Assembly: GCA_017626435.1 (NCBI GenBank)
Contig: JAGAIR010000001.1
Coordinates: 8,072 to 72,071 of the forward strand
Direction: 5' to 3'
Source: Lachnospiraceae bacterium
GTDB lineage: Bacteria > Bacillota_A > Clostridia > Lachnospirales > Lachnospiraceae
DNA length: 64,000 nt
The position numbers were made by a program, and so were the translations under genes. The notes beneath the pieces are model-generated. The model made no database searches, was not told the origin of the DNA, and saw only the letters and a list, made by a program, of their open reading frames with translations. This document shows positions 1 to 8,467 of the stretch, piece by piece (within the stretch, counting starts at the first letter, position 1; each line of letters opens with the position of its first letter).

Positions 1-2
1 TG

Positions 3-827
3 GGAGCACAGACCGGACCTATTTTTTTGGCATACCGTTCCCAGCAGGTGATCAATGAGGTGGTTGAAGCAGTGACAGAGAAAGAAAAGCCATTATATGA
101 CTTTACTGCAGTGGATGGAATCGGACATACGGTGTGGAAGATTTCGGATGCCGGAAAAGTTGATTTGATCAGACAGGCATTTGATGGAATTGATGATATT
201 TATATTGCAGATGGTCATCACCGTGCTGCATCGGCTGTAAAGGTAGGACTGAAACGAAGGGCAGAGCATCCGGATTATGATGGTTCTGAGGAGTTTAACT
301 ATTTCCTTTCTGTGCTGTTTCCGGATGACCAGTTGATGATCATGGATTACAACCGTTGTGTCAGGGATTTGAATGGATTGACTACAGAGGAGTTTTTACA
401 GAAAACTGGTGAGATTTTTAGAGTAGAGTCTCTGGGAGCAAATGCGGAGGCACCAAGAAAAAAGGGTGAGTTTACCATGTATCTGGAAGGACAGTGGTAT
501 AAACTGGCAGCATCACAGGAGATGCTTTCTATCAATGACGCAGTAAAATCTCTGGATGTTTCCCTTTTGCAGGATTATTTGTTAAAACCGGTTCTAGGGA
601 TAGAAGATCCAAGAACAGACAACAGGATTGATTTTGTCGGAGGGATCCGGGGATTACAGGATTTGGAGAGAAGAGCGGACAATGATATGAAGGTAGCATT
701 TGCCATGTTTCCGACTTCGATTGGAGAGTTATTTGCTGTGGCAGATGCAGGATTACTGATGCCGCCAAAGTCTACCTGGTTTGAACCAAAATTGAGAAGC
801 GGTTTGTTTGTCCATAAAATAGGATAG
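3..827 (+). CDS. DUF1015 family protein, 5' end cut by window edge
   Basis: The reading frame is open from the first bases of the window, so the N-terminal part of this protein lies upstream; a TTG at 27 is only an internal codon. About 275 residues are visible. The segment DGHHRAASA is the hallmark of the DUF1015 family, which is common in Clostridia and has no settled biochemical role. Full-length members are around 400 residues, so roughly the first third is missing. The gene is followed closely by a DUF624 gene and glgB on the same strand. The family call is firm; no function is claimed. Confidence 0.85.
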   Translation, partial: GAQTGPIFLAYRSQQVINEVVEAVTEKEKPLYDFTAVDGIGHTVWKISDAGKVDLIRQAFDGIDDIYIADGHHRAASAVKVGLKRRAEHPDYDGSEEFNYFLSVLFPDDQLMIMDYNRCVRDLNGLTTEEFLQKTGEIFRVESLGANAEAPRKKGEFTMYLEGQWYKLAASQEMLSINDAVKSLDVSLLQDYLLKPVLGIEDPRTDNRIDFVGGIRGLQDLERRADNDMKVAFAMFPTSIGELFAVADAGLLMPPKSTWFEPKLRSGLFVHKIG

Positions 828-842
828 AAAAAGAGGATTGTT

Positions 843-1511
843 ATGGAAAGAATGTTTTCGTCAGACAGCAAACCAGTAGTTTATTTGTCAAAGTTTGTTG
901 ATATGATTGTTTTAAATGTTATTTTTCTGGTCTGTTGCATTCCTGTATTTACTGCAGGAGCAGCATGTACAGCAATGTATTATACTTGTGTGAAAGTGAT
1001 CCGTAAAGATGAGGGGACTGTTTTCCGGGAGTATTTTCACAGTTTCCGGGAGAATTTTGTCGCAGCTACCGGGATATGGATGGTAATTCTGGCAATCCAG
1101 AGCCTGATGGCTGCCAATATCTTAGCTGCGTTTGTTTATGCAAAAGGAACTTATGGTGCCATTATTGCAGGTTTTAGCATTTCAGCCAGTTTGATCATTC
1201 TGGCAATTGGTGTATATGTCTTTCCTGTTTTGTCAAGATTTATGGTAAAGGGCAGAGATTTATTGCGAATGGCTCTGGTCATGGCAGTGGCAAATGGAAA
1301 GTCTACTGTTTTGCTGGTGCTGCTTGTGTTTCTGTTTGTGGTCCTGCTTGTTCTGGGATGGCCATTTTGGCCTCTGATCCTACTGTTGGCACCGGGAATA
1401 GCTGCATTGCTCAGTGCAAAAGTGTTAGAGCCGGTTTTGGCCCTTTATATTACAGAACAGGAAGCAGACAGACATGGGGATAATATAGAAGGGGGCGGAG
1501 AAGATGAATAA
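843..1511 (+). CDS. DUF624 (YesL-like) integral membrane protein
   Basis: This 222-residue protein is very hydrophobic, with about five membrane segments (roughly residues 17-45, 70-95, 100-130, 155-175 and 175-195). It begins with the FSSDSKPVVYLSKFVDM-type cytoplasmic start and the CCIPVFTAGAACTAMYY stretch seen in DUF624/YesL proteins. These are often encoded beside carbohydrate uptake or glycan genes, but their role is unknown. It overlaps the start of glgB by 8 bases, so the two are probably translated from one message. The C-terminal tail is acidic and cytoplasmic. Confidence 0.8.
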   Translation: MERMFSSDSKPVVYLSKFVDMIVLNVIFLVCCIPVFTAGAACTAMYYTCVKVIRKDEGTVFREYFHSFRENFVAATGIWMVILAIQSLMAANILAAFVYAKGTYGAIIAGFSISASLIILAIGVYVFPVLSRFMVKGRDLLRMALVMAVANGKSTVLLVLLVFLFVVLLVLGWPFWPLILLLAPGIAALLSAKVLEPVLALYITEQEADRHGDNIEGGGEDE

Positions 1512-3789
1512 GAAATTATATGATTTAATGAATTGGTCAGAAATTGAGGCGCTGGTCTATTCGGAAGAAGATCATCCGGAAAAGATACTGGGACCCAGAA
1601 AGATACGAGGGGGGCATCTTGTACATGCCTTTTATCCGGCTGCAAAGCATGTATTTTTGAAGCTCAAGAAAGATGGAAAGATGTATCCGATGGAAGAGGC
1701 AGACTCAGAGGGCGTATTTGCGGTGATTATACCGGAAAAGAAAATGACACCGTATACTTTCGTGGTATCTTACGAGGATGGATCGGAGATTGAACGGGAA
1801 GATCCATATCTTTATCTGAATCTTCTGGGAACAAACGATTTACGAAGATTTGAAAACGGGATACATTATTCGGTATATGATTATTTAGGGGCACATACCA
1901 TGGTAGTCTCTGGCTGCATGAATGAATCGGAACCAGTTTGGGATGCGATTCCATCCCAGGCTGGAAAAGATGATGTTTATGGCACTCATTTTGCAGTGTG
2001 GGCGCCAAATGCAGTACGTGTCAGTGTAGTAGGAGATTTCAATTCATGGGATGGCAGATGCCATCAGATGTGCAGAATGGGGGACACTGGTGTATTTGCC
2101 CTGTTTATTCCTGATGTGGGACCGGGACAGATCTATAAGTATGAGATAAAGCTAAACTACAATACGGTTGTTTTGAAAACAGATCCATATGGTTTTGCCT
2201 GTGAACAGAGACCGGCAAATGCCAGTGTTGTCTGCAATACTTCAGGATATTCCTGGAAGGATGCAAAGTGGGTTGCAAACAGGGAAAAAGAGGATTACAA
2301 AAAGAAACCAATATCAGTTTATGAACTGCATCTTGGTTCCTGGAGAAAGAAAGAGACACCGATTCAGGAACCTTCCTGTGATGAGGAATTTTACAATTAC
2401 AGGGAATTGGCACCGATGATAGCGGAGTATGTAAAAAAGATGCATTACACCCACATTGAACTGATGCCGGTGATGGAGCATCCACTAGATGAATCCTGGG
2501 GCTATCAGGTGACAGGATATTACGCTGTGACTTCCCGTTATGGAAGCCCGGAAGATTTTATGTATTTTGTAGATTATATGCACCAGCACCAGATCGGTGT
2601 GATCTTGGACTGGGTACCCGCACATTTTCCGAAGGATGCCAACGGACTTGCACGTTTTGACGGAACCTGTCTTTATGAACATCTGGACCCGAGACAGGGA
2701 GAACATCCACACTGGGGGACGCTGATTTATAATTATGGAAGGCCTCAGGTAGCAAATTTTCTCATTGCAAATGCCTTATTCTGGGTGAAGCGTTACCATG
2801 CAGATGGAATCCGTATGGATGCTGTCGCATCAATGCTGTATCTGGATTATGGCAAACAGGATGGCGAATGGGTTGCCAATATGTATGGAGGAAATGAAAA
2901 TCTGGAAGCAATCAGCCTTTTGCAGCATTTAAGCAAGGTGTTTCACAAAGAGTGTCCTGGTGCATGGCTGATTGCAGAGGAATCTACAGCATGGCCGAAG
3001 GTTACAGGGGATATCAATGAAGATGGTCTGGGCTTTGATCTGAAATGGAATATGGGCTGGATGAATGATTTTGTGTCATATATGCAGACGGACCCATTAT
3101 TCAGAAAAGGGCGTCATGGCATGCTGACCTTTAGCATGATATATGCATACAGCGAGAAGTTTATTTTGGTATTGTCCCATGATGAAGTAGTGCATATGAA
3201 GGGTTCCATGCTGATGAAGATGCCGGGCGATATGGAGCAGAAATTTGCAAACCTGCGTATTGCCTATGGTTTTATGATGGCGCATCCGGGTAAAAAGCTT
3301 CTGTTTATGGGGCAGGAGTTTGGACAGACAACAGAGTGGAATGAAAAGAAAAGTCTGCCGTGGGAGGAAGCAGATGAGCCGGAGCATGCCAAAATGCAGA
3401 ATTATGTCAGTAAGCTGAATGCCTTTTATCAGAAGCATCCGGCATTGTACGATAATGATTATGGGGAAGAGGGCTTTGAATGGCTCAGTAGTATGGATGC
3501 AGACCATAGTATTATTACTTTTATGCGTTATAATGAGGATTGTTCCGAGAAACTTCTGGTGGTATGCAATTTTACTCCGGTTTTGTATGAAAACTTTAAG
3601 GTTGGTGTCCCTCTTCCTGGAAAATATAAGGAAATCTTCAACAGTGATGCGGAGGAATTTGGTGGTTCTGGACATGTAAACCGCCGTCTGAAAAATTCCA
3701 AACCGGTTTCCTGGGATGGAAAGGAAGAGTCTATTTCAGTAGAAGTACCTCCTCTTGGCATCAGTATTTATCAATATAGTGAAAAATAA
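1504..3789 (+). CDS. glgB: 1,4-alpha-glucan branching enzyme
   Basis: GlgB transfers segments of alpha-1,4-glucan to make alpha-1,6 branches in glycogen. The 761-residue protein has an N-terminal glycogen-branching region and CBM48-like domain (about residues 20-250), then a GH13 barrel. Visible GH13 features are YELHLGSWR near residue 274, the nucleophile region GIRMDAVASM, the acid/base region LIAEEST and the SHDEVVHMKGSM motif. A C-terminal beta domain closes the protein. Its length is at the upper end for the family. The start overlaps the DUF624 gene. No other glycogen gene is next to it, so the operon is not a standard glg cluster. Confidence 0.95.
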   Translation: MNKKLYDLMNWSEIEALVYSEEDHPEKILGPRKIRGGHLVHAFYPAAKHVFLKLKKDGKMYPMEEADSEGVFAVIIPEKKMTPYTFVVSYEDGSEIEREDPYLYLNLLGTNDLRRFENGIHYSVYDYLGAHTMVVSGCMNESEPVWDAIPSQAGKDDVYGTHFAVWAPNAVRVSVVGDFNSWDGRCHQMCRMGDTGVFALFIPDVGPGQIYKYEIKLNYNTVVLKTDPYGFACEQRPANASVVCNTSGYSWKDAKWVANREKEDYKKKPISVYELHLGSWRKKETPIQEPSCDEEFYNYRELAPMIAEYVKKMHYTHIELMPVMEHPLDESWGYQVTGYYAVTSRYGSPEDFMYFVDYMHQHQIGVILDWVPAHFPKDANGLARFDGTCLYEHLDPRQGEHPHWGTLIYNYGRPQVANFLIANALFWVKRYHADGIRMDAVASMLYLDYGKQDGEWVANMYGGNENLEAISLLQHLSKVFHKECPGAWLIAEESTAWPKVTGDINEDGLGFDLKWNMGWMNDFVSYMQTDPLFRKGRHGMLTFSMIYAYSEKFILVLSHDEVVHMKGSMLMKMPGDMEQKFANLRIAYGFMMAHPGKKLLFMGQEFGQTTEWNEKKSLPWEEADEPEHAKMQNYVSKLNAFYQKHPALYDNDYGEEGFEWLSSMDADHSIITFMRYNEDCSEKLLVVCNFTPVLYENFKVGVPLPGKYKEIFNSDAEEFGGSGHVNRRLKNSKPVSWDGKEESISVEVPPLGISIYQYSEK

Positions 3790-3792
3790 AGG

Positions 3793-4707
3793 ATGGGGAA
3801 AAGTATGTTATTCAATCCAATGTGTTCTTTGATTATGGCATCTTTATCCATTGCTTCGCCAGGAGCTATTGATGTACAGGATGTAGTGGAACAGATGCAA
3901 TCTGATGCCACAACGGAAGAGAAGACCAGTTTTTTAATTGAATATCTTCTGGCTCAGAGAGAGCCATTGATGAATTTTGGAAAAACACTGCTGGCAGCTT
4001 TTATTTTATTCCTGATCGGCAGAAAGCTGATCAAGGCAGTGTTAAAGCTGTTAAACCGCTGGATGGAAAAGGGCAGTGTGGAAATCAGTGTTCATAAGTT
4101 CATCCTTTCTTTGTGTAAGATATTACTGAACATCCTGCTTCTGTTTGTTGTAGCCGGGGTGCTGGGTATTGGAACCAGTTCTATTGTAGCGATAATAGGT
4201 TCTGCCGGTATAGCTATTGGTCTGGCATTACAGGGCAGTCTGTCCAACTTTGCCGGTGGTATTTTGATCCTGTTACTAAAGCCTTTCCGGGTAGGGGATT
4301 ATATTGTTGCATCTGGCGTAGAAGGTACGGTAAAAAGCATTGATATTTTTTATACGTATATTGTGAGTACAGATAATAAAGTGATCGTTGTACCAAATGG
4401 TACGCTGTCTAATGGAAATATAACCAATAATTCACAGGAGGAATACCGGCTGCTGGTTATTGACTTTATGGTGGGATATGATACACAGATACAGCAGGTG
4501 AAGGATATTCTGATGGAGCAGATGCAGAAAGAGACTTTAATCTGTCAGGATCAGTTTATGGGAGTGAATATTGATAAGCTGAATCCGGGGCGCATCAAGA
4601 TGCAGGCAAAGGCATGGGTTGCTACAGAAAATTACTGGGATGAGAGATACCGTCTCATGGAAATCATCAAGGAAAGTTTACAGGAACAGGGGATTTCCAT
4701 TATGTAA
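3793..4707 (+). CDS. MscS-family mechanosensitive ion channel
   Basis: This 304-residue membrane protein carries the pore-lining signature of small-conductance mechanosensitive channels: a glycine/alanine-rich third membrane helix (GSAGIAIGLALQGSLSNFAG, about residues 136-155) followed by LKPFRVGDYI and the beta-domain segment IVVPNGTLSNGNITN. Earlier helices lie near residues 62-80 and 105-125. Such channels open under membrane tension and release solutes during hypo-osmotic shock. It starts only 3 bases after the glgB stop, which suggests co-transcription. The N-terminus has an extra hydrophobic stretch that could be a further membrane segment. Confidence 0.9.
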   Translation: MGKSMLFNPMCSLIMASLSIASPGAIDVQDVVEQMQSDATTEEKTSFLIEYLLAQREPLMNFGKTLLAAFILFLIGRKLIKAVLKLLNRWMEKGSVEISVHKFILSLCKILLNILLLFVVAGVLGIGTSSIVAIIGSAGIAIGLALQGSLSNFAGGILILLLKPFRVGDYIVASGVEGTVKSIDIFYTYIVSTDNKVIVVPNGTLSNGNITNNSQEEYRLLVIDFMVGYDTQIQQVKDILMEQMQKETLICQDQFMGVNIDKLNPGRIKMQAKAWVATENYWDERYRLMEIIKESLQEQGISIM

Positions 4708-4834
4708 TATCCTGGTAATATTTAGGTAAAATGTAGTGTTTTATTCGCATTTGGGTTGTCCTGAGATTTAAAATAAATTATAATAATTTAGACGGAAAAA
4801 GTTAAAGACAAAAAGTAGATTGGTGTGATTACAA

Positions 4835-5776
4835 GTGGTAACAATATATCGAACAGATGATAGAAAAATTCATGAAGAAGACACCCTGACAGAGGGTGTA
4901 TGGATAAATATGATAAATCCCACGGTATCCGAGGGAGAGGAATATGCCCGGAAACTGGATATTGATGTCCATGACCTGCTGGCGGCATTGGATGAGGAAG
5001 AAAGCTCCCGTATTGAACTGGAGGATGGCTACACTCTGATTCTGGTGGATATCCCTGCTACGGAGATACGTCATGAAAAGGAAGCGTATACGACAATACC
5101 ACTGGGCATTATTTTGACACAGAGCAAGATTGTTACAGTGTGTACAGAGGATACGCCGGTATTACAGGCATTTATCAATGGAAGGGTAAAAGAGTTTAGT
5201 ACCAAAAAAAGACTGCGGTTTGTATATCAGATTTTGTTCCGTATCTCTACTCTGTATCAGAGTGCACTTCGCATTATTGACAAAAAACGGACAGAAATCG
5301 AAGAACGGATTGATGGCGATACAGAGGATATCGATCTGATTGATCTTCATGCATTAGAGTCAACGCTGGTATACTTTGCCACTTCTCTTCGTGCTAATGG
5401 GGCAGTGCTGGACCGTCTGACCAGATATAAACGTCTGGAGCAGTATCCGGATGACAAAGACCTGCTGGGTGATGTCATTGTGGAGAACCAGCAGGCCATA
5501 GAAATGACGATGATTTACCGTGATATCATCAATGGTACCAGAGAGCTTTTATCATCGGTTATTGATAACCGGCTCAATAACGTCATGAAATACCTCACAT
5601 CAATTACCCTTGTGATGGCTATTCCTACGATTATATCCGGTTTTTTTGGGATGAATGTGGATAGCAGATGGGTACCGCTGGCACATACACCCCATGGTTT
5701 TCTGGCGATTTCTGGCATAACAGTAGCCATCTGTGGGATTATCTTTGTGGTATTAAAGAAGAAGAGGATATTGTAA
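4835..5776 (+). CDS. corA: CorA family divalent metal ion transporter
   Basis: This 313-residue protein has the CorA layout: a long soluble N-terminal domain rich in charged helices, then two C-terminal membrane helices (about residues 253-275 and 285-307). The selectivity motif GMN is present in FFGMNVDSRW near residue 272. CorA proteins carry Mg2+, Co2+ or Ni2+ across the membrane as pentamers. The start used is a GTG; its ribosome binding site is weak, so the exact N-terminus is less sure. The gene ends 10 bases from the convergent deaminase gene. Confidence 0.93.
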   Translation: MVTIYRTDDRKIHEEDTLTEGVWINMINPTVSEGEEYARKLDIDVHDLLAALDEEESSRIELEDGYTLILVDIPATEIRHEKEAYTTIPLGIILTQSKIVTVCTEDTPVLQAFINGRVKEFSTKKRLRFVYQILFRISTLYQSALRIIDKKRTEIEERIDGDTEDIDLIDLHALESTLVYFATSLRANGAVLDRLTRYKRLEQYPDDKDLLGDVIVENQQAIEMTMIYRDIINGTRELLSSVIDNRLNNVMKYLTSITLVMAIPTIISGFFGMNVDSRWVPLAHTPHGFLAISGITVAICGIIFVVLKKKRIL

Positions 5777-5785
5777 CAAAAGGTT

Positions 5786-7096
5786 TTATGATTCCCTTTT
5801 CATTCTTTGGATGCTTTCATTTGCCCTGGCATAGATTTCTTCTGCATCAGCTCCTACAAAGAATTCACCATTTTCATAAAGAACTTTTCCATTGACCATA
5901 GTCATTTTTATGTTTTGCTTGCTTCCACTGTAGACGATATTTTTAGTGATTTCATTGAGTGGCTGCATGTTTGGCTGGTGTAGATCGATCATGATCAAGT
6001 CAGCTTTTTTGCCAGGTGCCAGAATGTCGCAATCGTTCAGTCCCATTGCACCGGCACCGCCAACAGTTGCCATTTTCAACACTTCATTGGCATCCAGGGC
6101 AGAGGCATCTGGGATAGAGACCTTTTGCAGTGCGGTCGTCAGAAACATTTCACGGAACATATCCAGACAATTATTGCTGGCAGGACCATCGGTTCCGATG
6201 GCAAGTCTTATGTTTTTGTCCAGCATTTTGCAGATTGGTGCGATTCCGCTGGCAAGCTTTACATTGGAAGCTGGGTTGGTAACAACCCAGATATTTTTTT
6301 CTTTGCAGATATCTAAATCTTCTTCCGACATATGGACGCAGTGGAAACCGCCACCGCCATACTCAAACATGCCGAGGCTGTTCAGGAATGCAGTCGGTGT
6401 GGTTCCATATCGTTCGATACAGCCTTCTACCTCCGCTTTTGTTTCGGAATTATGAGTATAGACCGGTGCTTTATATTTTTCTCCCAAAGCAGCCATACCC
6501 TCCAGAATATCACGGCAGGTAGTATATTCTGCATGGAATCCCAGTTGGTAAGAAATCAGTTCATCATAGTTATTAAAGTGAAGGTATTCCTGCTCGATTT
6601 CATCCACTTTGCCGCCAAAATCATTGATGCTGCCACAGAGTACCGTACGAAATCCGGAATCCTTTGAAGCTTTGGCATTGGCATTATTTTTCATATACAT
6701 ATCAAAATTAGCAGTAATGCCACTGGTGAGATATTCCATGATAGCCAGACGGGAGCACCAGTAAACGTCATCCTCTGTCAGCTTTGCCTCCATCGGAAAA
6801 ACCCGGTTGTAAAGCCATTCCTGCAGGGGAAGGTCATCTGCATAGGACCGTAAAAAGGTCATTGCAGAATGAGTATGTGCGTTTTTAAAGCCCGGAAGTA
6901 TCAGGTTTCCCCGGGCATCAATTTCTCTGTCCCAGATTATTTTCTGGCTGTCATCGTCCGGCGCAGAACCAGTAGGACCGATATAGGAAATCTCAGTACC
7001 CTGGATCTGGATTTCGCCGGAAAGAATAGCCGTACTGAGAGGCTGGCTGCCGGCTTCCATTGTCAATATCTTAGCATTATAAATACGTGTATTCAT
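5786..7096 (-). CDS. mtaD: Amidohydrolase; probable 5-methylthioadenosine/S-adenosylhomocysteine deaminase
   Basis: A 436-residue zinc amidohydrolase of the TrzN/MtaD group, which deaminates adenosine-type nucleosides such as MTA and SAH. Visible metal-site motifs are HTHSAM near residue 72, the GFHCVHMSEEDL segment and the TDGPASNN segment; the N-terminal NAKI and C-terminal NGKVLYENGEFF strands make the composite domain typical of these enzymes. The start at 7096 is chosen because GAGGAGACA sits just upstream; a longer in-frame extension has no such site. It lies 94 bases downstream of purine nucleoside phosphorylase on the same strand, and the pair fits purine and methylthioadenosine salvage. 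Substrate preference cannot be read from sequence. Confidence 0.85.
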   Translation of the reverse strand: MNTRIYNAKILTMEAGSQPLSTAILSGEIQIQGTEISYIGPTGSAPDDDSQKIIWDREIDARGNLILPGFKNAHTHSAMTFLRSYADDLPLQEWLYNRVFPMEAKLTEDDVYWCSRLAIMEYLTSGITANFDMYMKNNANAKASKDSGFRTVLCGSINDFGGKVDEIEQEYLHFNNYDELISYQLGFHAEYTTCRDILEGMAALGEKYKAPVYTHNSETKAEVEGCIERYGTTPTAFLNSLGMFEYGGGGFHCVHMSEEDLDICKEKNIWVVTNPASNVKLASGIAPICKMLDKNIRLAIGTDGPASNNCLDMFREMFLTTALQKVSIPDASALDANEVLKMATVGGAGAMGLNDCDILAPGKKADLIMIDLHQPNMQPLNEITKNIVYSGSKQNIKMTMVNGKVLYENGEFFVGADAEEIYARANESIQRMKRES

Positions 7097-7190
7097 TGTC
7101 TCCTCATTTCTGCGCTGCTTTTGCATCTTTCTCAGGGAGTGGATGCAGCGCAGACACATCCCTGTAATTTTGGTCAAATCATGGGAGCCT

Positions 7191-8039
7191 TTATGACTCC
7201 AATTCAGGCAAAGCAGCAGCGATATCCTGGATACATGCAGTTACCAGTTGTTTGAAAAAAGGTGCCACCCGGTCAGCGGTTTCCTGGACTTCCTGATGCG
7301 TCAATGGATTTTCAGTGATACCGCATGCCATATTGGAGATACAGGAAATCCCACAGATGTGCATTCCCATATGATTTGCAGCGATTGCCTCACATGCTGT
7401 GCTCATGCCAACTGCATCGGCACCCAGTGTACGGCACATATGGATTTCAGCAGGAGACTCATAGTTTGGACCGGTGAGCTGGATATAGACGCCCTCCTGA
7501 AGAGGAATATCCAGACGGACAGATGTTTTGCGTATGATCTTACGAAGCTCTTTGTCGTAGATATCGCTCATATCAGGGAAACGTACGCCCAATTCATCAA
7601 TATTTGGTCCGATCAGCGGAGATGGAATAAAGTTTGCAATCTGGTCGTTGATCATCATGAAATCACCGGCATGGTAAGAAGTATTTATTCCGCCAGATGC
7701 ATTGGTAAGAAAGAGTACCTTTGCTCCCATCAGCTTCATCAGGCGGATAGGAAGAACTACATCGTTTATGTCGTATCCCTCATAATAATGGACACGTCCC
7801 TGCATACAGACGACAGGAACTTCTCCCACATAGCCAAAGATGAACTTTCCCTGATGCCCAGGGACCGTAGAGACTGGAAAACCATCGATATCGTGGTAGT
7901 CTAAGATGGCTTCTACCTGGATTCCATCGGCATAATCCCCCAGACCGGAGCCGAGGACCAGAGCGATTTCTGGTGTAAAGTTGATTTTTTTCTGAAAGCA
8001 ATCATAGCATTTCATTAATTTGTCATATACTGGATTCAT
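7191..8039 (-). CDS. punA: Purine nucleoside phosphorylase
   Basis: Catalyses phosphorolysis of purine (deoxy)nucleosides to the base and ribose 1-phosphate. The 282-residue protein shows the trimeric PNP-I motifs in order: LVLGSGLGDYAD (phosphate loop), TVPGHQGKF, GRVHYYEGYD, NASGGIN, the base-binding TGPNYESPAE and the late GISCISNMA segment. The start at 8039 is preferred over an upstream ATG because AGGAAAGG precedes it at good distance. It is the first gene of a minus-strand pair with the downstream deaminase, so inosine-type products of the deaminase could be its substrates. That coupling is inference. Confidence 0.93.
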   Translation of the reverse strand: MNPVYDKLMKCYDCFQKKINFTPEIALVLGSGLGDYADGIQVEAILDYHDIDGFPVSTVPGHQGKFIFGYVGEVPVVCMQGRVHYYEGYDINDVVLPIRLMKLMGAKVLFLTNASGGINTSYHAGDFMMINDQIANFIPSPLIGPNIDELGVRFPDMSDIYDKELRKIIRKTSVRLDIPLQEGVYIQLTGPNYESPAEIHMCRTLGADAVGMSTACEAIAANHMGMHICGISCISNMACGITENPLTHQEVQETADRVAPFFKQLVTACIQDIAAALPELES

Positions 8040-8230
8040 ATTTTTTTCCTTTCCTGTTTTCATAAGGCATGAAGTTTCTGCTCTTATTGTAATGGCTTTT
8101 CCTGGAAAAATCAATTATATCCCTTTGATAGCCTGACAGCGCGAATTGGAACCATCGGGCTAAGCAGTTTGATGGGGAAGCAGAAATCACGTGTGCAGAT
8201 TTCAGACATGGGAAAATAGAGGTGCGATTG

Positions 8231-8259
8231 TTGACAGTATTTTTCGATTATTGTATACT
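8231..8259 (+). promoter_or_regulatory. Sigma-A promoter for the riboswitch-GGDEF transcript
   Basis: TTGACA at 8231-8236 and TATACT at 8254-8259 are separated by 17 bases. Transcription would start near 8266, just ahead of the cyclic-di-GMP riboswitch. Confidence 0.75.
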
Positions 8260-8290
8260 TCTATTATTAATAAACGGACAGTTTTCAGTG

Positions 8291-8375
8291 TCAATGGCAA
8301 ACTTTTCGAAAGGAAAGGACGCAAAGCTATAGGGCCTAAGATAGCAGTGCTATACGTGGCAGCCAGTTGCCGAAA
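8291..8375 (+). ncRNA. Cyclic di-GMP-I (GEMM-I) riboswitch
   Basis: The segment carries the GEMM-I signature elements in order: GGCAA closing strand, a CTTTtcGAAAgGAAAG hairpin with a GAAA tetraloop, GGACGCAAAGC, a GCTAT/ATAGC stem whose far side holds GGGCCTAAG (the tetraloop receptor), then a second arm, and TTGCC closing P1 (8296-8300 with 8367-8371). This class binds cyclic di-GMP and controls the downstream gene. Here that gene carries a GGDEF-type domain that would make cyclic di-GMP, so the layout suggests feedback. No classic terminator stem with a T-run is obvious between aptamer and gene, so whether it acts on transcription or translation is open. Confidence 0.9.
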
Positions 8376-8467
8376 GGAGACTTTTTTGCTTTATGGGATG
8401 TTCCTGTTTTAACAGAAGCCTCTTTTTTCGGAATATACCTGAAACAAAAAGAAAAGAGGGATGGGCT

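Noticed and set aside
3097..3675. Minus-strand frame of 192 codons within glgB
   Set aside because: Lies fully inside a clearly coding gene, with shadow-like composition.
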